From: Ostreococcus lucimarinus CCE9901
Lineage: Eukaryota > Chlorophyta > Mamiellophyceae > Mamiellales > Bathycoccaceae
NCBI RefSeq assembly: GCF_000092065.1
Contig: NC_009364.1
Coordinates: 549,586-613,585, forward strand
Length of the DNA stretch: 64,000 nt
Direction of reading: 5' to 3'
Part shown: positions 27,977 through 40,480 of the stretch, piece after piece
How the letters are laid out: every line of letters starts with the position of its first letter
Numbering within the stretch: position 1 is the first letter of the stretch
Translations under genes and position numbers: made by a program
The notes under the pieces: generated by a model
Told to the model about the DNA's origin: nothing
The model's input: only the letters and a program-made list of their open reading frames with translations
The model's database searches: none

Positions 27977-29254
27977 ATGGCGCGCGCGTCGCGAGGGAAA
28001 TCGCGCGCGAGCGAGGGATCGACGCTGGCGATCGCGCCCGGATTGGACGTGACGACGCCGTATTATCGCGCGCTCGCGCGAGCGATGACGAAACGGGCGC
28101 GGGTGTGGACGGAGATGGCGCATCACGACGCGGTGGAACGCTTAAAGTCAAACACGCTGACGCGCGGCGAAACGCTGGCGACGGCGCAGCTGGGAGGGGC
28201 GGATCCGAGCGGATTGGCGCGCGCGGTGGAGGTGTGCGAGGGTGAGTACGGATACGATGAGGTGAATTTAAATTGTGGGTGCCCGAGCGATCGAGTGTGC
28301 GGGAAGGGGGAGACGGAAAAACGGTTCGGGGCGTCGATGATGCTGGACGTCGAACGCGCGGCGGAGTGCGCGAGACGCATGGCGGAGGCGTCGGATCGAG
28401 CGAAGATTACGATTAAACACAGACTCGGGGTGCGGTACGATAAGACGATGATGAAACACGAAGAGACGGACTGTTACGATTACGTCGTGAACTTTGTCGA
28501 GGCCATACACGAGGCGGCGGGAGTGGAGCATTTCATCGTGCACGCGCGAAGCGCGGTGATGGGCGGATTGAATCCCGACGCCAATCGAAAGATTCCGCCT
28601 TTGCGATACGACGAAGTGTTCGCGCTGTGCGACGAGTTCGGAAGATGTGATTTCACGCTAAACGGTGGCGTAAACTCGCTGGCGCAGGCGAAAGAGCTTC
28701 TCGATCGCGAAGACGGCAAGTTGGCGGGCGTGATGATGGGTCGGGCGTTTTACAAGCATCCGTGCATGCTCGCCGACGTCGATCGAGTCATCTTCGGTGA
28801 CGCCGCGTGCGAGCCAGCGCTGACGCGCCGGTCGGTGATTCAGCGTTACGGTGAATTCGGCGACGGTGTGTACGCCGCCAGAGGCGCGGACATCGACGTA
28901 AAATCTCGCAAAGCCGTCGCGCGTAAGCTCTTCAAAGCCGTCTCCGGCGTCACCTTTGGCACGTCGACGGGGTCGAAAATGTTCCATCGCGCCGGCGACG
29001 CCATGCTCGCCGCGCGCTACGACGCCATTCCACCCGACCCATCGGATGACCGTCCATTCAGCGTCAACCTCATGGAGTGTTGCGTCGACGTCATGGACGC
29101 CGCCGTCTTGGACAAGCCTCTCGTCGACGTGAAGCCCGAGGGAGATCAGACGTTTTACGTCTCGCCGCGCGAGGACGGCTGGGACCGACGAAACCGAGGC
29201 GAAGACGGCGCTCCCGACGCGTGCGCGCGCGCGTTGAAAACCATCACGATTTAG
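27977..29254 (+). CDS. tRNA-dihydrouridine synthase, DusA-like
   Basis: The 425-residue flavoenzyme shows the FMN TIM-barrel motifs of DusA: LAIAPGLDVTTPYYRAL at the start, WTEMAHHDAV, TAQLGGADP, and the catalytic-cysteine loop NLNCGCPSDRV. KITIKHRLGVRYD, FIVHARSAVMGGLNP and LNGGVNSLAQAKELL with GVMMGRAFYKHP follow. It reduces specific uridines in the tRNA D-loop using NADPH. The extra C-terminal region of about 90 residues is longer than in bacterial DusA and not recognised. There is no clear transit peptide. Confidence 0.9.
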   Translation: MARASRGKSRASEGSTLAIAPGLDVTTPYYRALARAMTKRARVWTEMAHHDAVERLKSNTLTRGETLATAQLGGADPSGLARAVEVCEGEYGYDEVNLNCGCPSDRVCGKGETEKRFGASMMLDVERAAECARRMAEASDRAKITIKHRLGVRYDKTMMKHEETDCYDYVVNFVEAIHEAAGVEHFIVHARSAVMGGLNPDANRKIPPLRYDEVFALCDEFGRCDFTLNGGVNSLAQAKELLDREDGKLAGVMMGRAFYKHPCMLADVDRVIFGDAACEPALTRRSVIQRYGEFGDGVYAARGADIDVKSRKAVARKLFKAVSGVTFGTSTGSKMFHRAGDAMLAARYDAIPPDPSDDRPFSVNLMECCVDVMDAAVLDKPLVDVKPEGDQTFYVSPREDGWDRRNRGEDGAPDACARALKTITI

Positions 29255-29372
29255 TTCACGATTCATTTGTCTCGCCAAACGCGCGTTGTAGTCATAGCCT
29301 TAGATGTTCGCAAATGCCGAGCGCGTCGCGCTGAAGATTTGAAAGATCCTCACACTCGGACGCGCGCGCGCC

Positions 29373-30407
29373 ATGCCGCCGTCGTCGTACCGCACCGTCG
29401 GGTTCAACGGCTACGCTGTGAAGTTTTCCCCGTTCGTGCCGCACAGAATCGCGATATCGGCGTCGCAAAACTTTGGAATCATCGGTAACGGCGCGCAAAT
29501 CATCGGCGATGTCGACCCGCTGACGGGAAATTTCATCGAATTGTGCCGGTTTCACACGCGCGATGGGGTGTACGACTGCGCGTGGAGCGAAGGACACGAA
29601 AATGTCATCATCAGCGCGTGCGGAGACGGGAGCGTGAAGGTTTGGGACATCGCGAACGGGCCGCAGGCGAACCCGCTGCGAAGCCTGCACGAACACACGC
29701 ACGAGGTGTACGCGGCGTCTTGGAATTTGGCGGGCGGAAGAGACACGTTCTTGACGGCGTCATGGGATGATACGATTAAGTTGTGGAATTTAGAGCGCGG
29801 TGAGAGCATGCGGACGTTCGCGGAACACGCGTATTGCGTGTACGCGGCGGAGTGGAGCCCGCACCACGCGGATATTTTCGCGAGCGCGTCGGGGGATTGT
29901 TTGCTGAAGATTTGGGATCTTCGACAGCCGCACGCGACGCTGAGCGTACCTGTGCACGATTATGAGACGTTGTGTTGCGATTGGAACAAGTGGAACGACT
30001 GCGTGATCGCCACGGGGAGCGTGGACAAGACGGTGCGGTTGTGGGATATTCGGAACCCGTCGCGAGAGTTGCACACTTTGGTCGGGCACGATTACGCCGT
30101 GCGTCGGGTGAAGTGCTCGCCGCACGCGGAAAACGTCGTGTACACGTGTTCGTACGACATGACGGTGGGAATGTGGGATTGGAAGTCACCCGCGCCGCTG
30201 CTGAATCGTTGGGGGCATCACACCGAGTTCGCCGTCGGGCTAGACACGTCGTGTTTGGTGGAGGGATTAGTGGCGTCGTGTGGGTGGGATGAGATGGTAC
30301 ACGCTTGGAACACGGTTGATGGAAGCCCGCCACCGATTGCGGCGATGATGCGCGCGCCTCAGGCTTATCCTCCCATGGCGACGGCGTCGCCGGCTCCCGT
30401 GGCGTGA
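29373..30407 (+). CDS. PEX7: PEX7, peroxisomal PTS2 import receptor
   Basis: The 344-residue WD40 propeller matches PEX7 from the first residues (RTVGFNGYAVKFSPF, RIAISASQNFGIIGNG) through repeats such as YDCAWSEGHENVIISACGDG, VYAASWNLAGG, TFLTASWDDTIKLWNL, ADIFASASGDCLLKIWDLR, CDWNKWNDCVIATGSVDKTVRLWD and GHDYAVRRVKCSPH. It binds N-terminal nonapeptide PTS2 signals in the cytosol and delivers cargo to the peroxisome with PEX5. The C-terminal tail is Pro/Ala-rich. Its presence implies a PTS2 pathway in this alga. Confidence 0.95.
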   Translation: MPPSSYRTVGFNGYAVKFSPFVPHRIAISASQNFGIIGNGAQIIGDVDPLTGNFIELCRFHTRDGVYDCAWSEGHENVIISACGDGSVKVWDIANGPQANPLRSLHEHTHEVYAASWNLAGGRDTFLTASWDDTIKLWNLERGESMRTFAEHAYCVYAAEWSPHHADIFASASGDCLLKIWDLRQPHATLSVPVHDYETLCCDWNKWNDCVIATGSVDKTVRLWDIRNPSRELHTLVGHDYAVRRVKCSPHAENVVYTCSYDMTVGMWDWKSPAPLLNRWGHHTEFAVGLDTSCLVEGLVASCGWDEMVHAWNTVDGSPPPIAAMMRAPQAYPPMATASPAPVA

Positions 30408-30582
30408 AAAAGTAGCGAAATATAGATGTATGTACGGCGCCGAACATGAGAGCGAAACATATTCCCTCGGGCGCAATTGAGTTTCGGTAGCAACTATATT
30501 GTGAGAAGATGTAGATTTAGATTGTAAGAAGAATGATAAATAACAAAAGTGCAACTGTCTAATCAAATCTCGTCGAGGCGGA

Positions 30583-31785
<1,203 letters not shown>

Positions 31786-31878
31786 GGACCGCATCGATCG
31801 CGCGACGACGCGACGACGCGACGACGCGACGACGCGACGACGCGACGCGCGAACGCGCGAACGCGCGAACGCGCGACG

Positions 31879-32790
31879 ATGTCGCGACGCGACGACGACG
31901 ATCGCGATCGACGCGACGCGCGCGAACGCGCGACGTCGCGCGAACGCGATCGAGACGACGGACGACGACGGGACGGCGGCGACGGCGCGCGATTCGGATC
32001 GAACGGCGGCGACGGCGAGCGACGGGACGAACGACGCGCGCGCGATGAGGACGAACGAGGACGAGGCGAACGACGGGATGGCGATAGGTTCGGGCGACGG
32101 GACGAGCGCGAGCGCGATCGAGGCGGGGGAGGCGGACGGGGGGGAGGGGAACGCTTCGACCCGGACGCGGATTGGAGGTGCGCGGAGTGTAATAATTCGA
32201 ATTTTTCGTGGCGGAAGAGCTGTAAGCGATGCGGGGCTGGGAAATCGAAGGAATTGAAAGAGCGCGAGCGCGCGGCGCAGGCTGGGTGGTTGTTGGATGG
32301 GTTGGAGGACACGACGAATCGAATCTTTATTAAAGGTTTCGACGCCGCGAGCACGAGCGAGGACGATTTGCGAGAGGTGTTCTCGGGGATCGGGATCATC
32401 TCCAGGGTGCGGCAGCGCACGGGATTCCCAGATCAATGGCCGTATGCGGTGCGCATATACCTGGATGAACGAGGACAAAAGAAGGACGAGGCGGTGATTA
32501 CGTACGACGACCCGCACGCCGCGCAGTCGGCGCCGAGCTTTTACGACGGGTACGAGTTGAACGGGAAGAAGCTCCACGTATCCATCGCGCAAAGTAAGCC
32601 GAAATCTGCGCCACCACCGTCTTCGGGTGGTGGTGGTGGTGGCGGCGGTGGCGGCTACGGCGGCGGCGGCTACGGCGGCGGCGGTGGACGTGGCTACGGC
32701 GGCGGTGGACGCTCGTACGGGGGTGACCGACGCGACGATCGAGGCGGATATCGCGACGATAGAGGTGGATATCGCTCGCGGCCGTACTAA
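31879..32790 (+). CDS. RanBP2-type zinc finger + RRM RNA-binding protein (FET/TAF15-like)
   Basis: In this 303-residue protein, residues 1-95 are Arg/Asp/Glu-rich. A RanBP2-type finger WRCAECNNSNFSWRKSCKRC starts at Trp99 and has the C-x2-C-x10-C-x2-C spacing that reads GGU-type RNA. One RRM follows, with RNP2 RIFIKGF and an RNP1-like YAVRIYL. The C-terminus is Gly/Tyr/Arg-rich (GGYGGGGYGGGG, then RGGYR repeats). The zinc finger + RRM + RGG content is that of FUS/EWS/TAF15 and the plant TAF15-like proteins, with the finger placed before the RRM. It probably binds nascent or spliced RNA in the nucleus. Confidence 0.88.
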   Translation: MSRRDDDDRDRRDARERATSRERDRDDGRRRDGGDGARFGSNGGDGERRDERRARDEDERGRGERRDGDRFGRRDERERDRGGGGGRGGGERFDPDADWRCAECNNSNFSWRKSCKRCGAGKSKELKERERAAQAGWLLDGLEDTTNRIFIKGFDAASTSEDDLREVFSGIGIISRVRQRTGFPDQWPYAVRIYLDERGQKKDEAVITYDDPHAAQSAPSFYDGYELNGKKLHVSIAQSKPKSAPPPSSGGGGGGGGGGYGGGGYGGGGGRGYGGGGRSYGGDRRDDRGGYRDDRGGYRSRPY

Positions 32791-32959
32791 CTTTTTAGCG
32801 AGTTTTGATAATAATCGACGTTTTTGGTGTCTGTGTTCTACAATGTAATAAAATCGCTTCTAAAGCAATATATTTTGCTACTAAAGTTAGGAGTGTTCGG
32901 ACGCTCGAACATAAATGTAATCAATCGAGTAATGGCTCGGGAAAAAATCTTTGGCAACT

Positions 32960-35956
32960 CTACGAAGCCTTGTTGAGGGAGAGAATCTTCAGATGGCCGC
33001 GGGAATTGGCGGCGAGAAGGTGTTTGGAGTTCGGAGACCACACGACAGATGAGATAAATCCACCCTTGTCGCGTCTGTTGTGCGACATCGGCGTCGGCTT
33101 GTCGGCGAAGCCGTAGTGCGCAACGGGAGAGGATGCATGTTTCGCGTACACGTGCACGATGTTGTCTTCCGAACCGCACGCGATGTACCCATCAGCGTTG
33201 GTGCTCAACCCGACGAAGTTCTTCTCGTTGGTGTGGCCCACGTACGTTCGCACGCACGCCGTTCTGGGATCGTTTCTCTTGATGTCCCAAAGCTTGAGCG
33301 TGTTATCCGTCGACGCCGAAACCAACTCATCGCCGACCCAGTGCACGTAAGAAACGGCCTTACGATGGCCTTGCAGCGTCATCAAAGGCGTGCTCGGCTG
33401 GCGAAGGTCGTACACATGGATCCTGTGATCGGCGCTTCCGATGGCGAGCATATGTGCCGACGTCGGGTGGAATTTCACCGAGCACACGTTGGCGCGGTTT
33501 TGAAGCGTGCACACGCCTTCCTTCGTCGTCGTGGAAAAGATGCGAACCGTACCGTCGTCAGACGCGCTGGCAAGCTTAGTCGGGTCGATGTGGCTAAAGT
33601 CGATACTCCACACTCGTCTTCTGTGGGTGGTGTTCTCCCAGGTGGACGTTTCTTTCTGCACATCCCAAAGTTGTACGACGCCTTGATAATCACCAGACGC
33701 GATGGATTGCTTCACGTACGGGTTGTAGCACAACGCCGAAACCTTGGAGTGCGCTTCAAACTCCACCGCTGGGCAGTGCACGCGCGCTCCTAAAGTCATC
33801 ACCGCACTCGTCTCGTATACGCAAATGGACTTGCTCGTACCCGCCGTAGCGAACAGCTCGCCATCCCGATCCCAGCTCGCGCAACACACCATGGAATTAT
33901 TTGCCGCGAAATCGGCGAAGTCGCCGCCTATCGAGGCGCACCGCTTGATGGAAACCGCGCGAGTCACCAAACATATTTCGTTCTCAAACTCTTCCAGAGC
34001 GTCACGAACGGCCGTAGTATCGACGCCATCCGCTCGAACGCGTTTCAACCAAGCGGCGTCCGAATCGCCCTTAGTGCCGCCCTCCTTTATCGCCACGGCG
34101 CACTTGTCGAAGAGACCGCGCTCTAAATCCGCGAACACGGCCGGTTCGAGCGATTTGGGCGACTTGAACGCCGTGTGTACGACTGAATCAAGATCCTTGA
34201 GCGTCAGAGTCTCGTCGTCGTAGCACTCCATCGCGTGTTCGACGACTCTCGCGCGTTTGCGATCAGGCGAATCAGAGTGCTCTGAAGCGCTCCCTTTGGC
34301 GACTCCTGCTTCGGCGAGCAAAACGTCGAGCATTCCGTGAGATTGCGTCAACTCGCGCAGTTGAGAATCTCTGGCCGTTCGTAAAGTCTCCAACACTGTC
34401 TCAAGACGCTTCAAAGTCTCCAAGCGTCGCTCAGTCTCCACGCCGTGCGCGCGCGCATCACCCGCCACCGTTCGCAACCGCTCGCTCGCGTCTCTCGCGG
34501 TGGCGCGATCTTTTTGTCTAAGGAGGGAGACGACAACCTTGGCGGCGGCGAGCTCGCCCGTCATCGCGCGCTTTGCGAATCCACTCATGGTGATGACTTT
34601 CTCCAGCGCCTTGGCCGGGTAGTCAGCTTCGTACATCGTGACGAAGACGTCGGGCCAGAACATGTTGAGAATCACCAAGCCGACAACAAACAGAGGGTCT
34701 TGATCGCCGAGCTCTTGCGCGAGCTCCACGAATGTGTACTCGTCTTGGTCCGCTGCCACTTGAGAACGCGCTGCGAATGAGATCGCACCTTGAGGACTGA
34801 TGTCGAGGCAGTTGGCGTCGAATAGCTCGTAAGACGCGTACCCGCAACCGTTGACGGCGTCGACGAAGGCGAGAATCTGGCCGGCGACGTGCCAACGCTC
34901 CTCTTTTTGCGTCGCTTGCGCCCCCGCGGATTCGTCGTCAAGCCATTCCCTCAGTCGTCGGGAGCCGTTTTCTAATCCCGACAACGGCGCGGGCAACGGC
35001 CGCACGATGGACTCGGGGACGACGCGACTTCGCGCCTCGTCGCCTTTGCCGGCGTCGGCGGCGTCGATGACCATTTTCACCACGCTCCCTTGCGACACAT
35101 TATCCATCTGCTGCGCCGCAGTAGGCGCCGCAAACGGATACGCGGCGACATCCGCCTTGACACTCGCTCCAGTCGCGGCGAAACTCAGCGTGGAGTTGTT
35201 TCTAGGCAAAGTCGGCGACGGCGTCGGCGACGGCGACTTGGCCGTGGCGTTGGCGTCTTCGCTACCCATCCCCTCCGGCACGTGCTCGGGCACCGCCGGC
35301 ACGCCGTGCACTAACTCCCCTCTATCTTCGTCTTCGTCTTCTAAAATCTCTTCCCCGTTTTCAAACCGCGGCACCGCGCGCGACGACTGTATCTGCGACT
35401 TTCTCCACACGTGCTGCCACATGTGCTTGACGGCTTTTCTACTCACGGGTTTAAGCAAATAGTCTTCCGCCCCGTATTGAATGCACCTAAACACCGTATC
35501 GCTGTGCTCGTTCGCACTCATCATGATAACCGGCATGTCTCGCAATCGCTCGTCGTTGCGCACTATTTGCAACAGCGCCGGTCCGTCGATGCCCGGCATC
35601 ATGACGTCGGTGAGCAACAAGTGAAACTCCGTCCCTCGTCTCAACAGCTCCAGCGCCTCTTCTCCCGATTCCGCCGTCGTCACGCGATACCCACACTTTC
35701 GCAATAACGACGACGTTACCGTCCGGCATATCCTCTCGTCGTCCACGACGAGCACGTGCACGTCCGAAGTCGCCGTCGGTCCGTCGCCGCCGCTCGTCGC
35801 GCTCGTTCGCCGCGTCCGCGTCTCCATCGTCCCGTGTCGTCTTCGCTCGTTCATCTCCGTCATCGACTGCGCGCGTCGTCGCGAGGTATCCACGCTCGTC
35901 GTCCGCGTCGCCGCGCGCGTCGACGCCTCCGCGTCCCTCGACGACGTCGCCGCCAT
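32960..35956 (-). CDS. PRR-type response-regulator receiver fused to SPA/COP1-like kinase-like, coiled-coil and WD40 domains
   Basis: The 998-residue protein has four parts. A receiver domain (about 66-185) keeps all phosphotransfer residues: acidic pair Asp72/Asp73, phosphoacceptor Asp117 (LLLTDVMMPG), Ser147 and Lys169. Its end KHMWQHVWRK resembles plant pseudo-response regulators. An acidic linker contains VP motifs (VPAVPEHVPEG, about 219-229). A degenerate kinase-like region (RRLREWLD at 333-340, QILAFVDAVNGCGY) and a coiled coil (about 485-545) match the SPA layout. A C-terminal propeller (about 685-990) has COP1/SPA-type repeats, such as YQGVVQLWDV, RVWSIDFSH, SADHRIHVYDLRQPS and VGHTNEKNFVGLS. 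A basic DRKRAR segment (565-570) may be an NLS. No CCT or RING domain is present. ATG 35956 is used; the GTG at 36160 was rejected. Confidence 0.92.
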   Translation of the reverse strand: MAATSSRDAEASTRAATRTTSVDTSRRRAQSMTEMNERRRHGTMETRTRRTSATSGGDGPTATSDVHVLVVDDERICRTVTSSLLRKCGYRVTTAESGEEALELLRRGTEFHLLLTDVMMPGIDGPALLQIVRNDERLRDMPVIMMSANEHSDTVFRCIQYGAEDYLLKPVSRKAVKHMWQHVWRKSQIQSSRAVPRFENGEEILEDEDEDRGELVHGVPAVPEHVPEGMGSEDANATAKSPSPTPSPTLPRNNSTLSFAATGASVKADVAAYPFAAPTAAQQMDNVSQGSVVKMVIDAADAGKGDEARSRVVPESIVRPLPAPLSGLENGSRRLREWLDDESAGAQATQKEERWHVAGQILAFVDAVNGCGYASYELFDANCLDISPQGAISFAARSQVAADQDEYTFVELAQELGDQDPLFVVGLVILNMFWPDVFVTMYEADYPAKALEKVITMSGFAKRAMTGELAAAKVVVSLLRQKDRATARDASERLRTVAGDARAHGVETERRLETLKRLETVLETLRTARDSQLRELTQSHGMLDVLLAEAGVAKGSASEHSDSPDRKRARVVEHAMECYDDETLTLKDLDSVVHTAFKSPKSLEPAVFADLERGLFDKCAVAIKEGGTKGDSDAAWLKRVRADGVDTTAVRDALEEFENEICLVTRAVSIKRCASIGGDFADFAANNSMVCCASWDRDGELFATAGTSKSICVYETSAVMTLGARVHCPAVEFEAHSKVSALCYNPYVKQSIASGDYQGVVQLWDVQKETSTWENTTHRRRVWSIDFSHIDPTKLASASDDGTVRIFSTTTKEGVCTLQNRANVCSVKFHPTSAHMLAIGSADHRIHVYDLRQPSTPLMTLQGHRKAVSYVHWVGDELVSASTDNTLKLWDIKRNDPRTACVRTYVGHTNEKNFVGLSTNADGYIACGSEDNIVHVYAKHASSPVAHYGFADKPTPMSHNRRDKGGFISSVVWSPNSKHLLAANSRGHLKILSLNKAS

Positions 35957-36362
35957 CGGTGCGCGCCCTCGCGTCGACGTCACGCCGTCTCCAGCGCTGC
36001 CGCCCCGCGCGCGTCGTCGTCGCGACGCCGTCCGCGCCGAGCCGTCGAGGACGCGCGGGCGACGATCGCGCGTCGTCGCGATCGAGCGCGCGCGCGGTGA
36101 CGCGCGCGCGTCGTCGTGTGGCGTCGGCGCCGACGCCCCGACACCCGGCCGCGCGGCCACGTCACGGGGCGATCGTGGATTTCACATTTACGCGCGAGCG
36201 TCCCGTGCGCATGGGACTCAGAACGACCCGAATACGCATCGTGGACGACGCGCACGCCACCAAAACCGCGATCGCGCGATCGCCACGCCCGCGCGTCGGC
36301 CGTCGCGCGCGCGTCGGCCGCGCGACGCGATCGCGTCGTCACTTCACGCATCGACGAAGCCA
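35957..36362. promoter_or_regulatory. Divergent spacer between the receiver-SPA gene and GAPA, 406 bp
   Basis: Putative shared promoter of a possible light-signalling gene and a photosynthetic gene. The sequence is CG-rich; a less G+C-rich patch at about 36176-36200 (GATTTCACATTTACGCG) stands out. No TATA box, clear G-box or coding sequence was recognised. Confidence 0.45.
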
Positions 36363-36381
36363 ATGGTGCGCGCGATGCGAT

Positions 36382-36416
<35 letters not shown>

Positions 36417-38159
36417 GGACGAGGACGATCGAGGGCGCGCGCGCGAGACCGCGCGCGGGGCGCCGCGGCGGGGTTCGGGACGGGACGACGCGGGACGAGG
36501 ATGTCGCGTTATCCGACGTGGGCGATCGAGCGCGACGATCGGGACGCGCGATGGCGTCGCGCGCGACGCCGTGGGGGTCGCGATGCGCGCGAATGATGGG
36601 GAAAAAATTCGCGCGTCGAGTGACGCCGCGTCGAGGGCGAACGCGGGCGCGAGGACGCGAGGACGCGCGCGCGATGGGGCGTCGGGGACACCGCCACGGG
36701 GACATCGCGATCGAGCGCGCCGTCGGCGTCCGACGCCGCGCGAACGAAAGACGGCGCGGGGGCGACGCGACGCGGACGCGCGGCGCGACGAACGGGGCTC
36801 GTCTCGCGCTCTCGGAGCGTCGAACGGCCGCGCGGCGTGGGCGACGACGCGCGGGCGCCGCCGATCGCGCGCGCGCGGGGTGGATAAACCACCCGCGCGC
36901 GCGTCGAGGGGGTCGGGGCTGGGTCGCGACTCCTCGTCCACGACGAATAGTGTTGAATCGACCGCGAGAAGCGCCGAGACTGACCGAACGCGCGCGCGTG
37001 TTTTTCGTGTTGTTTACAGTCGTTCACTGGCCTCACCTCTACCGCGCTCCCCACCAAGGCGGAGCAAACCTTCACCGGTCGCGTCGCGCGCCAAACCGCC
37101 ACCAAGGCGACTGGCGCGAAGACCGTCGCGGCGATGAAGGGTAAGCAATGCAAGGTTGCCATCAACGGTTTCGGCCGCATCGGCCGCAACTTCTTGCGAT
37201 GCTGGCACGGACGCGCCAACACCATGCTCGACATCGTCGCCATCAACGACTCGGGCGGAGTGAAGCAAGCGAGCCACTTGGTCAAGTACGACTCCGTCCT
37301 CGGCACGTTCGAGGCGGATGTCAAGATCATCGACGACACGCACATCTCCATCGACGGCAAGTCCATCGAGATTGTGTCTTCCCGTGACCCGCTCCAGTTG
37401 CCGTGGAAGGCTCTCGGCGTCGACATCGTCATTGAAGGTACCGGCGTCTTCATCGACACCCCGGGCGCCTCCAAGCACTTGACCGCGGGCGCCAAGAAGG
37501 TTGTCATCACGGCCCCGGCCAAGGGTGACGACATCCCGACCTACGTCCTCGGTGTCAACGCCGACCAGTACAAGAACACCGACAAGATCGTCTCCAACGC
37601 GTCGTGCACGACCAACGGCCTCGCGCCGTTCGTCAAGGTTCTCGACGACCGATTCGGCATCGTCAAGGGTTTGATGACCACCACGCACTCCTACACCGGT
37701 GACCAGCGCATTTTGGATGCGTCTCACCGTGACTTGCGCCGCGCTCGCGCCGCCGCCTTGAACATCGTGCCGACCTCCACCGGCGCCGCCAAGGCTGTCG
37801 CGCTCGTCTTGCCGCAACTCAAGGGCAAGCTCAACGGCATCGCGCTCCGCGTCCCGACGCCGAACGTGTCCGTCGTCGATCTCGTCATCCAAACCTCCAA
37901 GAAGGTCACCGCCGACGAAGTCAACGCCGCGTTCCGTGAAGAAGCCGCCGGCAAGCTCAAGGGTATCCTCGCCGTCGCCGACGAGCCGCTCGTGTCTTGC
38001 GATTTCAAGTGCTCCGACGTCTCCACGTCCATCGACGCCGCGCTCACCATGGTCATGGGTGACGACATGTTGAAGGTTGTCGCGTGGTATGACAACGAGT
38101 GGGGCTATTCGCAACGCGTAGTGGACTTGGCGGAATTATGCGCAGCAAACTGGGAATGA
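36363..38159 (+). CDS. GAPA: Chloroplast glyceraldehyde-3-phosphate dehydrogenase, GapA type (one intron)
   Basis: Exons 36363-36365 (only the ATG) and 37020-38159 give 380 residues. Exon 2 starts [16 protein letters not shown], a good transit peptide, and the mature enzyme begins near [14 protein letters not shown]. Hallmarks are IEGTGVFID, the catalytic Cys in [36 protein letters not shown] (shown here in parts) and [16 protein letters not shown]. It ends ANWE without the C-terminal extension of GapB, so it is A-type. It reduces 1,3-bisphosphoglycerate with NADPH in the Calvin cycle. The usual second cysteine of SCTTNC is Gly. The acceptor side of the intron is firm; the ATG-only exon is the best-fitting donor but is inferred. 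Confidence 0.9.
36366..37019 (+). other. Putative 654-nt intron directly after the GAPA start codon
   Basis: The donor GTGCGC follows the ATG immediately. The 3' end has ACTGACCG, about 40 nt before a pyrimidine-rich TTTTTCGTGTTGTTTACAG acceptor. It is the longest intron found in the window. The 3' site is strong; the 5' site rests on donor consensus, phase 0 and the lack of a better ATG. Confidence 0.65.
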
Positions 38160-38434
38160 TCAGTTCTGTTCGTTCCCGTTGAGAAGAACGCGATCGCCGC
38201 GTCGCGCCGCGCGACGCTCTCGTCGTGGTTTAGTCGCGGAGAATTTCCGCGTTTGGCCGCTCATTCGTATCAGTAATACACTACAGTGAAACACTTTTAT
38301 CGATCTTGTCCTCGTGCACGCTCGAACCGTCGCTCGAACCGCGCGCTCGATGAATGATGTTGGGTCATATTGACAACGGCTTGATTGAACAACTTTTTCT
38401 GGTTCGCGAGACTCGCTATAGGCCTCCTAAATGC
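38160..38434. other. Convergent 3' spacer between GAPA and SQD1, 275 bp
   Basis: It holds the two 3' ends. It is A+T-richer than coding sequence after about 38270, with no RNA gene seen. The repeated CTCGAACCG at 38327-38345 superficially recalls a T-loop but has no pairing arms. Confidence 0.5.
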
Positions 38435-40465
<2,031 letters not shown>

Positions 40466-40480
40466 CTATCACGAAAAAAT

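Noticed and set aside
36116-37144. Plus-strand open frames leading into the GAPA start
   Set aside because: They contain the intron, have no ATG that continues in the GAPDH frame, and their translations are Arg-rich; the branch site and acceptor at 37019 argue they are not coding.
38327-38350. Repeated CTCGAACCG suggesting a tRNA T-arm
   Set aside because: The flanking sequence does not form a T stem or any acceptor pairing.
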